Positions 56,180-64,000 of a stretch of 64,000 nucleotides of DNA are shown here, in pieces. The DNA is from Catenovulum agarivorans YM01 (GTDB lineage Bacteria > Pseudomonadota > Gammaproteobacteria > Enterobacterales > Alteromonadaceae), in contig NZ_AJWM01000041.1 in NCBI RefSeq assembly GCF_000281085.1, positions 62,001 to 126,000 on the forward strand, read 5' to 3'. The translations under genes were made by a program, and so were the position numbers. The notes under the pieces are model-generated. The model worked only from the letters and a program-made list of their open reading frames with translations, did not search any database and was not told where the DNA came from. How positions within the stretch are numbered: the stretch's first letter is position 1; every line of letters starts with the position of its first letter.

Positions 56180-57421
56180 TTGAACTATGTAAATTTCCGA
56201 CTGAGTGTTGATACTATGCTGATGGTGGCAAATGATCTGGTTTGGCAAATAACAGATGGGATCGCACTGCACGGACAACAGTTAAAGTGTTTACCTACCT
56301 TTGTTGCCATTAAGCAAACTCTTTTTAACGGGGATGCATGTGTGCTTGACTTAGGCGGTTCTAATTTACGCGCAGCCAAAGTAGTATTTATAGATGGCAA
56401 AGTGTTTGCCATCTCTAGAGCTTTACCTATTCCAATGCCATGGAAGCGCGGCACCAGTTACAACAAAATTGATTATCTAGAAAAACAAGCTGACGCCTTA
56501 ATCAACTGTGGCCATATCCAAGAATTGCCGTTGGGATATTGTTTTTCTTTTCCGGCAGATGGATTAACCAATGGTGATGCGCAGCTGATTCATTGGACTA
56601 AAGGTTTACATGTAAACGACACAGAAGGTCAGTTGGTCGGTAAAACTTTTGTTGACTATATTTCGCGTGTTCATCAAGTGGAGTTAACCCATCCAACCGT
56701 TATTAACGACACAGTTGCTAGTTTATTAGCTGGATTGACTTTGCCAACAACTGATGCAACTTTTGGGTTAATTGCAGGCACTGGTTTTAATACCGCAGCA
56801 CTTATTCCAGCAAAGTTGATTGCAAAATTGCCCGAGCAGTATAGTCACTTGGGTGGAATGCCGGTTAATTTAGAATCAGGTAATTTTAATCCCAGCTGTT
56901 TAACTGAATTCGATAGCTTAGTCGACCAAGAGTCGGAAAACCCGGGCATGCAAGTATTTGAAAAAGCAGTTTCTGGTATGTATTTAGCGCGAATTTTTCA
57001 TGCGGCTTATCCTGATGCTGGAGTTGATCCACAACAGGGCGCAAAAGGTGTGATGCAATTTATCGATAGTAATAGTTCAGCTTCCGCTGAAGTTTGCAGT
57101 GCAATTAGTCTAATGATTCGAGCAGCGCAACTTATCTCAATTCAAATGTTAGGGTTAATTGAGCACCATCTAACTTATGTTAACCCAAAAGCTAAAACCT
57201 TTAGGTTTGTTTGTGAAGGTGGTTTGTTTTGGGCATCAGGACATAAGTTGGGCGGATTTAACAAGTTGGTTAAAGACAGTTTAAATGATGCTTTGGTGGC
57301 AAAAGGCTGGCAGGCACTAGCAGTGGATATCTGTAAAGTGGAACAAGCCAATTTAAAAGGCGCGGCAATTGCCGCATTAGCAAATAAACAAGCCGCAGTT
57401 CAATTACAGCATTCTGCTTAG
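56180..57421 (+). CDS. Eukaryotic-type hexokinase
   Basis: This 413-residue protein resembles the hexokinase family of eukaryotes rather than short bacterial glucokinases. Motifs in order are LDLGGSNLRAAKV (phosphate loop), FSFPADG, WTKGLHV, NDTVASLLAG with the catalytic Asp, GTGFNTA, EKAVSGMYLARI and CEGGLF. It would phosphorylate glucose, and perhaps mannose, with ATP. Start choice: TTG at 56180 has GAGG eight bases upstream; no ATG is well placed. It lies just after an operator and before manA, so it probably handles the glucose released by the GH130 enzyme. Confidence 0.85.
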   Translation: MNYVNFRLSVDTMLMVANDLVWQITDGIALHGQQLKCLPTFVAIKQTLFNGDACVLDLGGSNLRAAKVVFIDGKVFAISRALPIPMPWKRGTSYNKIDYLEKQADALINCGHIQELPLGYCFSFPADGLTNGDAQLIHWTKGLHVNDTEGQLVGKTFVDYISRVHQVELTHPTVINDTVASLLAGLTLPTTDATFGLIAGTGFNTAALIPAKLIAKLPEQYSHLGGMPVNLESGNFNPSCLTEFDSLVDQESENPGMQVFEKAVSGMYLARIFHAAYPDAGVDPQQGAKGVMQFIDSNSSASAEVCSAISLMIRAAQLISIQMLGLIEHHLTYVNPKAKTFRFVCEGGLFWASGHKLGGFNKLVKDSLNDALVAKGWQALAVDICKVEQANLKGAAIAALANKQAAVQLQHSA

Positions 57422-57452
57422 TTTTAGTTTTCTTAAATTTTTAATTTTAAAA

Positions 57453-57466
57453 TGTAACCGGTTAAG
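57453..57466. promoter_or_regulatory. LacI-type operator candidate, manA
   Basis: TGTAACCGGTTAAG matches the first 12 positions of the consensus. It ends one base before the manA ribosome-binding site (GAGG 57468-57471), so binding would block a promoter in the short gap or transcription through it. Confidence 0.65.
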
Positions 57467-57476
57467 TGAGGTTTTG

Positions 57477-58688
57477 GTGGAATCAAAAATCATCCGATTA
57501 GAAAATAGTTATCAGCATTACGATTGGGGGACAGACAGCGACATTGCAAAAATCTTGGGTATTAGCGCGCCAGCAGGCAATCTGCCACTTGCTGAATTAT
57601 GGGTCGGCGCACATCCAAATTTGCCGTCATTCGCGGCTGAATACAATTTACCTTTAGATCAACTGATTGAGCAAAACCCTCAAGCTATCTTGGGGCAATA
57701 CAGTCAGATGATGGCAAATAAGTTGCCTTATTTATTTAAAATATTATCTGCTAAACAAGCTTTATCTATTCAAGTGCATCCGTCGAAAGCCCAAGCCGAA
57801 ATTGGTTTTAAGCTTGAACAGCAGGCCGGTATTAAAACAACGGATAAAAACTGTAATTATAAAGACGATAACCATAAACCTGAGCTTATCTATGCATTAA
57901 CTCATTTTTCCGCAATGGCCGGTTTTCGTCCAGTACAACAAATGACTCAGGCGCTAGCTAAATTGGATGTCGAGTTGTTTACACCTTGGTGTAATAAGTT
58001 ATTTGCCGCAACAGAACAATCACAATCGATTCAGCTGCAAGTTGTAGAAGAGTTTTATTCATGGTTGTTGTATTTAGAGCAAGAACCGCTTGAGCTAGCT
58101 TGCGCCCAGGCTGTCGCTCACGCTAAAAAATCAGCTGCAACGGATGTTGAGCTATATTGGCTCATAGAGTTATATTCAATTTATGGCGTTGATAGTGGCA
58201 TATTTTTTCCATTAATTCTTAACTTGATTGTACTGCAACCGGGCCAAGCGATATTTTTAGGCGCAGGCTGCCCACATGCATATTTGCAAGGGACAGGCAT
58301 TGAAGTTATGGCCAACTCAGACAATGTATTGCGCGGTGGTTTAACCCAGAAATTTATGGATAGACAAGAGCTGATTAAAGTGACTCGTTACGACAGTGCC
58401 GCTAATAATATTCAAGTGCAACAGCTATCAAGGGACGAGCGTGAACATACCTTTGATGTACCTGTACCAGACTTTCAATTGCAATTATTAAATTTAGTAG
58501 ATGATGAGTTTGTTTGTGGTCAATCAGGCTCTGCTGAGTTGTATTTTGTGGTCAAGGGCAGTGTGCAAATTGACGGACAAAACTTTACCAATGGCCAAGC
58601 CTTTTTGTTACCTGCATCGGTTAACGGGTTAACTTTATCAGGCAAAGCGACGCTTGCTCGGGTGTATACGCAATTACACCTTAATTAA
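57477..58688 (+). CDS. manA: Mannose-6-phosphate isomerase, type I
   Basis: This 403-residue cupin enzyme has the type-I zinc-site signatures: YLFKILSAKQALSIQVHPSK, HKPELIYALTHFSAMAGFRP and GCPHAYLQGTGIEVMANSDN. It interconverts mannose-6-phosphate and fructose-6-phosphate, the exit from mannose metabolism to glycolysis. GTG at 57477 is preferred, with GAGG five bases upstream; TTG one codon earlier would be too close. It follows the hexokinase gene with its own operator and ends at a strong hairpin. Confidence 0.93.
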   Translation: MESKIIRLENSYQHYDWGTDSDIAKILGISAPAGNLPLAELWVGAHPNLPSFAAEYNLPLDQLIEQNPQAILGQYSQMMANKLPYLFKILSAKQALSIQVHPSKAQAEIGFKLEQQAGIKTTDKNCNYKDDNHKPELIYALTHFSAMAGFRPVQQMTQALAKLDVELFTPWCNKLFAATEQSQSIQLQVVEEFYSWLLYLEQEPLELACAQAVAHAKKSAATDVELYWLIELYSIYGVDSGIFFPLILNLIVLQPGQAIFLGAGCPHAYLQGTGIEVMANSDNVLRGGLTQKFMDRQELIKVTRYDSAANNIQVQQLSRDEREHTFDVPVPDFQLQLLNLVDDEFVCGQSGSAELYFVVKGSVQIDGQNFTNGQAFLLPASVNGLTLSGKATLARVYTQLHLN

Positions 58689-58715
58689 GCTTAATCTAGC
58701 TCAGCACGCAAACTG

Positions 58716-58744
58716 AAAAAGGCTTGGGTATACAAGCCTTTTTT
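58716..58744. terminator. Strong bidirectional terminator
   Basis: A perfect 11-bp stem (AAAAAGGCTTG / CAAGCCTTTTT) with a 6-nt loop has T runs on both strands. It lies between the convergent manA and LacI-family genes. Confidence 0.85.
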
Positions 58745-58771
58745 AATTATTCGGTGTTTAGGTTAGTTGCA

Positions 58772-59773
58772 TTAAGCCTTCGCTCGAACAGGTTTAACAC
58801 TTTCGCGCACAACAAAGTCGTGTTTTAAAATAAACTCTGACTGGTTTACTTCTTTGCCATCCATAATTTGCAATAACAACTGCATGGCTTTTTTACCCAT
58901 TTCTTCAGCTGGTTGTCTGATTGTTGTTAATGCTGGATCTGTATAAGTTGCAAAAGGCAAATCGTCAAAACCTGTGATAGAAACATCTTCTGGCACTCGT
59001 AACCCAGCTTCCCGGAACGCTTTAATTGCACCTACCGCCATTTCATCATTCATTGAAAATACCGCTGTTGGTCTATCAGACATATTGGCAAAGTATTCGC
59101 CACCAGCGTGACCCGAAGGCATAGTAAAGTCACCTTCAAATACTAACTCAGGATCAAATTCTATTCCTGCATCAGCCAGCGCTTGTTTGTAACCTTCAAA
59201 TCTATCTATGCTATGCGGATTTTTTTCTAATCCAGCAATGCAACCAATGCGTGTATGACCCATAGATATCAAATAATTCATAATTGCTAGTGAAGCCACG
59301 GAGTGGTCCATTCGGACTGATGTGTATGGAGTACCTGAAGCACCACAAGCTGCAACAGCAGGGATATGTTGGTTTGGCAATAGCTTATAGTCTGGTGTAT
59401 GTGGGCGCAGTTGTATTAGGCCGTCTGCTTGGCGTGATTCAACTAAACGTATATATTCCTCTTCCAATTTTTCATTGTCTCGGGTTTCACCTAATAAAAT
59501 ATTGTAACCGTTTTTAACAGCAACTTCCTGAATTGCTCTAATGACTCTAGTAAAGAATAAGTTAGCGAAATCAGGAACTAACACGACAATTGCGTACGCT
59601 TTAGCTGAACGAAAATTTCTAGCCATCATATTCGGGCGATAACCAACAGCGTCTACCGCATCCATTACTTTTTTTAAGCTGTTTTTTGATACTTTTTCAG
59701 GGTTGGTAAAAGCTCGAGATACAGTGGCAATTGACACTCCTGCCTTTTTAGCGACTGCTCTAATATTACTCAT
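58772..59773 (-). CDS. LacI-family transcriptional regulator (probable mannan-regulon repressor)
   Basis: This 333-residue protein has a LacI helix-turn-helix at 1-25 (AVAKKAGVSIATVSRAF), a hinge with GYRPNMMARNFRS and a periplasmic-binding-like sugar domain (about 60-325). The start at 59773 fits the family exactly; the 14 extra codons upstream do not. LacI proteins bind even palindromes with a central CG, as in the ACCGGT sites found next to at least five genes here. Its own upstream region holds a weaker copy, so autoregulation is possible. It is the best candidate for the shared regulator; the inducer is probably a mannose-containing disaccharide or its breakdown product. Confidence 0.9.
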   Translation of the reverse strand: MSNIRAVAKKAGVSIATVSRAFTNPEKVSKNSLKKVMDAVDAVGYRPNMMARNFRSAKAYAIVVLVPDFANLFFTRVIRAIQEVAVKNGYNILLGETRDNEKLEEEYIRLVESRQADGLIQLRPHTPDYKLLPNQHIPAVAACGASGTPYTSVRMDHSVASLAIMNYLISMGHTRIGCIAGLEKNPHSIDRFEGYKQALADAGIEFDPELVFEGDFTMPSGHAGGEYFANMSDRPTAVFSMNDEMAVGAIKAFREAGLRVPEDVSITGFDDLPFATYTDPALTTIRQPAEEMGKKAMQLLLQIMDGKEVNQSEFILKHDFVVRESVKPVRAKA

Positions 59774-59872
59774 ATATTTATTCTTTTTTGTTAAATTCTG
59801 GTAGAAATTTATCAAAGAAACAAATGTAAATCCACTAACAAAAATAACTTTAGTTATAAATATATATAGCTA

Positions 59873-59886
59873 AGAAACCGGTTTTG
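59873..59886. promoter_or_regulatory. Weak LacI-type operator candidate between the lacI-type gene and the binding protein gene
   Basis: AGAAACCGGTTTTG keeps the AACCGGTT core of the consensus but not the outer bases. It lies 100 bases upstream of the LacI start and 88 upstream of the divergent binding protein gene. Confidence 0.45.
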
Positions 59887-59973
59887 GTAAGTTGTGTGTT
59901 AACCCACTTAATTGGACAACGTCACCAGCTGTTCTAAACTTTAGTTATCGAAACTCTGTATCTGTATAGTTAA

Positions 59974-61038
59974 ATGAAAAAGTTGTCTAGGCTGTTATCG
60001 TTTTTAGTCTTCATGAGCCATTCGACGTTAGCGGTAAATATTGCCTACCTGTCGCCCTGCAAGGAGGATGCAGCTTGCACTTATTGGAATGAAGTCCAAC
60101 AGTTGATGGAAAAGGCTGCCAAGGATTTAGGGGTTAACCTCTATACTTTATATGACTCCCATGACAATAATTTCCGTGAGCAAGCAGATAAGGTTCGTTA
60201 TATTAAAAAGCTTTCAGTAAAACCCGATTTTGTAATACTAACACCTTTACCTAGTCAAGTGAGCCTGAATACTCTAAAAGAATTGGAGGCATTAAAAATT
60301 CATTCTTTTATTATTTCAGGTGAAATACCACCAGCCGAAAAAATGCTCTATCAAAAGCCTCAACAAAAGTTTAAATACTGGTTTGGTCATATGTACGGTA
60401 ATAACGAAGCTGCTGGTTATTTGCTAGCACAACGTTTAGCTAGTGAAAGTTCGAGCATGATGGCCTTAGCTGGCAGTAATATGCACAGCGAAAGTGAAAA
60501 TAGAGTTGATGGTTTAAAAGATTATGTCGCCGAAACTAACATTATACTTAATCAAATTGTCCCGACTGATTGGACTGAACAACAAGGCTATTACAAAACA
60601 TCTAAACTGCTAAATAGATATAAAGATATAAATTCTATCTGGACCGCCGGCCACAGGTTAGCATTTGGAGCAAGTAAGGCTGTCTTGGAAGCAAATTTAG
60701 ATAAAACGATTAAAATTGGAACTTTTAATTGGACTGCAGATACTTTGGCTGAGTTAAAGGCAAAACATATATATGTTTCAATAGGAGGGCACAGTATTAC
60801 GGGGGCTTTGGCTATCGTTTTATTACACGATGCTTACCACAGACATGACTTCATTACGTTTAACGGCACTAGGCAAATTCCCGTCGAATTGATTGCTGCT
60901 ACTGTTGACAATTTGGATGATACGATTTTGCGCTACAAAACCTGGTTTACCTTTAACTTTAAAAACATAAGTAAAGTGTACAACCCATCAATGAGCACAC
61001 ATTATATCAACGTCTTGCCTCCTAGAGCCGCTAACTAG
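59974..61038 (+). CDS. Periplasmic sugar-binding protein, orphan
   Basis: This 354-residue exported protein has a signal ending near STLAV (about residue 20). Its fold is the LacI/ribose-binding type (NIAYLSPCKEDAACTYWNEVQ, a two-cysteine loop, and SIWTAGHRLAFGASKAV). No ABC transporter genes adjoin it and no kinase is fused or next to it. It lies between the LacI gene and the GPH symporter gene. It may deliver a ligand to a membrane sensor encoded elsewhere. Ligand unknown; a mannan-derived sugar is a guess. Confidence 0.75.
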   Translation: MKKLSRLLSFLVFMSHSTLAVNIAYLSPCKEDAACTYWNEVQQLMEKAAKDLGVNLYTLYDSHDNNFREQADKVRYIKKLSVKPDFVILTPLPSQVSLNTLKELEALKIHSFIISGEIPPAEKMLYQKPQQKFKYWFGHMYGNNEAAGYLLAQRLASESSSMMALAGSNMHSESENRVDGLKDYVAETNIILNQIVPTDWTEQQGYYKTSKLLNRYKDINSIWTAGHRLAFGASKAVLEANLDKTIKIGTFNWTADTLAELKAKHIYVSIGGHSITGALAIVLLHDAYHRHDFITFNGTRQIPVELIAATVDNLDDTILRYKTWFTFNFKNISKVYNPSMSTHYINVLPPRAAN

Positions 61039-61173
61039 CTATATTTTAGAGTTTTTTTGACCTGAGCTTTTAAACCGTTCGCCCTATAACCTCCCTAGTT
61101 AAGTTAAAAAAATGTTTGTTTTTGCAAAAAACATTATTACTTAACGGATTTACTGTGCTAATATTTCTTTAAA

Positions 61174-61187
61174 TGTAACCGGATACA
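61174..61187. promoter_or_regulatory. LacI-type operator candidate, GPH symporter promoter
   Basis: TGTAACCGGATACA matches the consensus at 13 of 14 positions and lies 60 bases upstream of the symporter start. It is among the best copies in the window. Confidence 0.7.
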
Positions 61188-61247
61188 GTTTGTTTCAGGG
61201 TTAGAGTTTACGGATAGATTTAACAGACGTGAGTAGCAGATATATCT

Positions 61248-62636
61248 ATGAATGAATCACAGCATTTAAAATTGAAAGAAAAAATTGGCTATGGCTTTGG
61301 CGATTTTGCCTCATCCATGTTTTGGAAAATGTTCTCTGTGTATTTAATGATTTTTTACACTGATGTGTTTGGTATATCTGCCGCAGCTGTTGGCACTATG
61401 TTTTTGTTAACCCGTATTTGGGATACTGCAAATGATCCGGTAATGGGCATTATTGCCGACAGAACCCATACTAAATGGGGTAAATTTCGTCCGTATTTAT
61501 TGTGGGGGGCTATTCCATTTGCCACTATAGGCGTGTTGACATTTACTACACCTGATTGGTCGCAAGACGCTAAATTAGTTTATGCCTATATTACTTATAC
61601 GTTAATGATGATGGCGTACACAGCTGTGAATGTGCCGTACGCTTCTTTATTAGGGGTTATGTCATCTAACAGTGACGACAGAACTCAACTCGCTTCATTT
61701 AGAATGGTATTTGCTTTTGCTGGCAGTATATTTGCCTTTATATTAGTTGACCCATTAACTAACTTTTTTACTCATTTAGGTAAGGTGGCCGATCCCCAAA
61801 CCGGCTGGTCGTTAACTATGCTGGTGTATGGCTGTATCGCTGCTGTATTATTTTATTTTACCTTTGCTTGGACCAAAGAGCGTATTGCGCCACCCGCTTC
61901 ACAACAGTCTAATTTGAAAAAAGACTTTGCTAACTTAGCCAATAACAAACCTTGGTTTATTTTACTTGGTGCTGCGTTAGCAACCCTTATCTTTAATAGC
62001 ATGCGTGATGGTGCGTCGGTTTATTATTTTAAATATTATATCCAATCGCCTGAGTGGAGTTTGTTTGGCTTAAGTTTTGGTTTAACCACTGTTTATTTAG
62101 TATTAGGTCAGGCATCTAATATTATCGGTGTGGTATTAGCACAGCCAATTGCGAAACGCATTGGCAAACGCAATACCTTTATGTACGCAATGTTTTTAGC
62201 GGCTATTTTAAGTAGTGTGTTTTATTTTTTAACCGCTGAACAAATTGGTTTAATTCTACTTTTACAAGTATTGATCAGCGCATGTGCTGGCATAATCTTC
62301 CCACTATTATGGTCTATGTACGCTGATATTGCCGATTATTCCGAATACAGTACCGGCCGCCGTGCAACTGGGCTGATATTTTCTTCATCTTCGTTCGCTC
62401 AAAAAATGGGCTGGACTTTAGGTGGTGCGCTGACAGGTTGGACTCTAGCGTATTTTGGTTATGTGGCAAATGCCGAACAAACCGAACTTGCCAAAGAAGG
62501 TTTGCGTTATATGGTGAGTTTTATCCCAGCCGTCGGCGCAATGATTTCAGCATTATTTATGATTTTCTATCGCTTAACTGACGACTATATGGCCAAAGTT
62601 AATACAGATCTTGGTTTAAGACGTTCAGAAAGTTAA
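61248..62636 (+). CDS. GPH-family glycoside:cation symporter
   Basis: This 462-residue, 12-helix transporter belongs to the GPH (MelB-like) family. It has IGYGFGDFASSMFWKMFSVY at the start, the TRIWDTANDPVMGIIADRT segment and the KWGKFRPYLL loop that follows it. It probably imports mannobiose or longer manno-oligosaccharides across the inner membrane with Na+ or H+. It heads a run with the GH130 and epimerase genes, each with a shared operator or close spacing. Confidence 0.92.
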   Translation: MNESQHLKLKEKIGYGFGDFASSMFWKMFSVYLMIFYTDVFGISAAAVGTMFLLTRIWDTANDPVMGIIADRTHTKWGKFRPYLLWGAIPFATIGVLTFTTPDWSQDAKLVYAYITYTLMMMAYTAVNVPYASLLGVMSSNSDDRTQLASFRMVFAFAGSIFAFILVDPLTNFFTHLGKVADPQTGWSLTMLVYGCIAAVLFYFTFAWTKERIAPPASQQSNLKKDFANLANNKPWFILLGAALATLIFNSMRDGASVYYFKYYIQSPEWSLFGLSFGLTTVYLVLGQASNIIGVVLAQPIAKRIGKRNTFMYAMFLAAILSSVFYFLTAEQIGLILLLQVLISACAGIIFPLLWSMYADIADYSEYSTGRRATGLIFSSSSFAQKMGWTLGGALTGWTLAYFGYVANAEQTELAKEGLRYMVSFIPAVGAMISALFMIFYRLTDDYMAKVNTDLGLRRSES

Positions 62637-62681
62637 ATATTATTCACTAGCTTATTTATTTTGTTCGGTTACTATTAAAAA

Positions 62682-62695
62682 TGTAACCGGTATTC
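62682..62695. promoter_or_regulatory. LacI-type operator candidate before the GH130 gene
   Basis: TGTAACCGGTATTC keeps the first ten consensus positions and directly abuts the ribosome-binding site GGAGG (62696-62700). Confidence 0.55.
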
Positions 62696-62705
62696 GGAGG
62701 TTTTA

Positions 62706-63890
62706 ATGTCTACACATTTGCAAAAAGTTAAAGCGTTAATTACAGCGCAACAAAGTTTATTAACTAAACCAAACGCAAAAAAAGCGGGTGGCAACCGAGT
62801 TTATAGCAGATGGCAAAATCCTATTATTACCCGTGAGCATGTACCTGTTCACTGGCGTTTTGACTTTAATGAAGCAACAAATCCACAATTACTAGAGCGC
62901 CAAGGCATCAATGCAACTCTTAATTCAGGTGCGATTTATTTAGATGGTAAATATTTATTGGTTGTGCGGGTAGAAGGTGATGATCGTAAATCATTTTTTG
63001 CCGTGGCCGAAAGTGAAACCGGTATAGATAACTTTAAGTTTTGGGATCGACCAATTACTATGCCTGAAACTGACCGCCCCGACACCAATGTGTATGACAT
63101 GCGTTTAACTCAGCATCAAGATGGTTATATCTATGGTTTGTTCTGTACTGAGCGCAAAGACGAAGACTTCCCAGATGATTTATCCGCAGCCGAAGCTCAA
63201 TGTGGTATCGCCCGCACTAAAGATTTAGTTAACTGGCAAAGATTGCCTGACTTAATCACTTATTCAGGACAACAACGTAACGTAGTTTTACACCCAGAGT
63301 TTGTTGATGGTAAATACGCTTTATATACACGCCCACAAGACGGGTTTATCAGTGTTGGTAAAGGCGGCGGCATAGGTTGGGGTTTAGCTGAATCAATGGA
63401 AAATGCCGAAGTTAAACAAGAAGTTATCGTTGATAATAAGATTTACCACACAATCAAAGAAATCAAAAATGGCCAAGGCCCAGCTCCGATCAAAACTGAC
63501 GAGGGTTGGTTACACTTAGCGCATGGTGTGCGTAATACTGCCGCTGGTTTGCGTTACGTTTTATATATGTTCATGACAGAGTTAGAGCGCCCTTGGGTGG
63601 TAACGCACGCACCAGCAGGTCATTTTATTGCACCTGAAGGTGAAGAGCGTGTGGGTGATGTTTCTAACGTGGTATTTGCCAATGGTTGGACGCAAAAGGG
63701 TGAAGAGGTCAATATTTATTACGCATCTTCAGATACGCGTATGCACGTTGCCACCACGACTGTCAGCAAGTTAGTTGATTATGTAAAAAATACCCCAGCA
63801 GACGGGCTACGCTCGGCCGAATCGGTAAAAGTGCGCAATAAGTTAATTGATAGTAACTTAGCCGTATTAGAAACCTTAGGGCTTAAATAA
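62706..63890 (+). CDS. GH130 4-O-beta-mannosylglucose phosphorylase
   Basis: This 394-residue cytoplasmic enzyme is a five-bladed-propeller GH130, close in length to the known mannosylglucose phosphorylases. Visible motifs are RWQNPIITREHVPVHWRFDF, GAIYLDGKYLLVVRVEG, the RPDTNVYDMRLTQ strand with the presumed catalytic Asp, and GQGPAPIKTDEGWLHLAHGV. It phosphorolyses Man-beta-1,4-Glc to mannose-1-phosphate and glucose. GGAGG lies five bases before the ATG. A 2-epimerase gene starts one base after its stop; that pairing is the hallmark of the known mannobiose route and supports the GH130_1 assignment. Confidence 0.93.
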   Translation: MSTHLQKVKALITAQQSLLTKPNAKKAGGNRVYSRWQNPIITREHVPVHWRFDFNEATNPQLLERQGINATLNSGAIYLDGKYLLVVRVEGDDRKSFFAVAESETGIDNFKFWDRPITMPETDRPDTNVYDMRLTQHQDGYIYGLFCTERKDEDFPDDLSAAEAQCGIARTKDLVNWQRLPDLITYSGQQRNVVLHPEFVDGKYALYTRPQDGFISVGKGGGIGWGLAESMENAEVKQEVIVDNKIYHTIKEIKNGQGPAPIKTDEGWLHLAHGVRNTAAGLRYVLYMFMTELERPWVVTHAPAGHFIAPEGEERVGDVSNVVFANGWTQKGEEVNIYYASSDTRMHVATTTVSKLVDYVKNTPADGLRSAESVKVRNKLIDSNLAVLETLGLK

Positions 63891-63891
63891 T

Positions 63892-64000
63892 ATGTCAGTG
63901 TTTTTAAAACCTGAAGTAAAAGGCCTAATTGATGAGTTTCGTAGTGAACTCATCAATATTGCCGACTGGTGGATAAAATACGCGATTGATGAAGAAAATG
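63892..64000 (+). CDS. Cellobiose/mannobiose 2-epimerase, 5' part
   Basis: The gene starts at 63892, one base after the GH130 stop, and runs off the window. The 36 visible residues (MSVFLKPEVKGLIDEF, then ELINIADWWIKYAID) match the start of AGE-family cellobiose 2-epimerases, which begin with a similar helix and a Trp-Trp pair. Such enzymes convert beta-1,4-mannobiose to mannosylglucose, the substrate of the neighbouring phosphorylase. The identity rests on a short stretch plus context. Confidence 0.7.
   Translation, partial: MSVFLKPEVKGLIDEFRSELINIADWWIKYAIDEEN

Overview
The window (about 40% GC) looks like chromosome from a marine polysaccharide-degrading gammaproteobacterium of the Alteromonadales. 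This placing is inference from a GH50 agarase, Xanthomonas-type TonB receptor, ccoG, the trmJ-cysE pair and the yfhM-pbpC pair; the genus cannot be named from sequence alone (Catenovulum-, Paraglaciecola- or Agarivorans-like). I saw no rRNA, tRNA, CRISPR array or transposase gene.

Layout. 1-2,577: the end of an unidentified protein, then an ECF sigma factor coupled to a FecR-LamG anti-sigma-like protein. 2,640-12,264: an agar/galactan module with an SSS symporter, a GH2 glycosidase and a GH50 agarase (two adjoining lipoproteins), an IclR regulator and a sugar porter. 12,400-16,488: a YdeP-type molybdopterin oxidoreductase with fdhD, and a divergent LysR regulator. 16,557-27,129: mixed housekeeping and signalling genes (kduI, a GGDEF protein, a lipoprotein, an MCP, acuI-like, a MocR regulator, ccoG) and a YtrA-type GntR/ABC operon with a 36-bp palindromic operator.

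27,686-36,566: first half of a beta-mannan locus: TonB receptor, a GH5 (subfamily 8-like) mannanase whose catalytic barrel is interrupted by about 480 residues of binding modules, a GH26 mannanase, and a double SGNH/CE2 esterase. 36,589-50,159: accessory region with a small exported protein, GST, TetR, a long imperfect palindrome, a CPBP protease, a HicA-like toxin-antitoxin pair, an alpha-2-macroglobulin gene broken by one base in a T run, pbpC, a glycerophosphodiesterase gene with two in-frame stops, and a RES/Xre toxin-antitoxin pair. 50,196-55,274: a hybrid histidine kinase overlapping a solute-binding protein gene, then trmJ and cysE. 55,413-64,000: a MOSC protein, then the second half of the mannan locus: a eukaryotic-type hexokinase, manA, a LacI regulator, an orphan periplasmic binding protein, a GPH symporter, GH130 mannosylglucose phosphorylase and the start of a cellobiose/mannobiose 2-epimerase.

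How it works together (inference from families). Acetylated mannan is deacetylated and cut outside the cytoplasm by the esterase, GH26 and GH5, imported through the TonB receptor and GPH symporter, epimerised from mannobiose to mannosylglucose, phosphorolysed by GH130 to mannose-1-phosphate and glucose, and fed to glycolysis by hexokinase and ManA. The two halves lie about 20 kb apart but share variants of one palindrome, TGTAACCGGTTACA, upstream of the receptor, hexokinase, manA, GPH symporter and GH130 genes, with a weaker copy by the LacI gene. This makes them one probable regulon.
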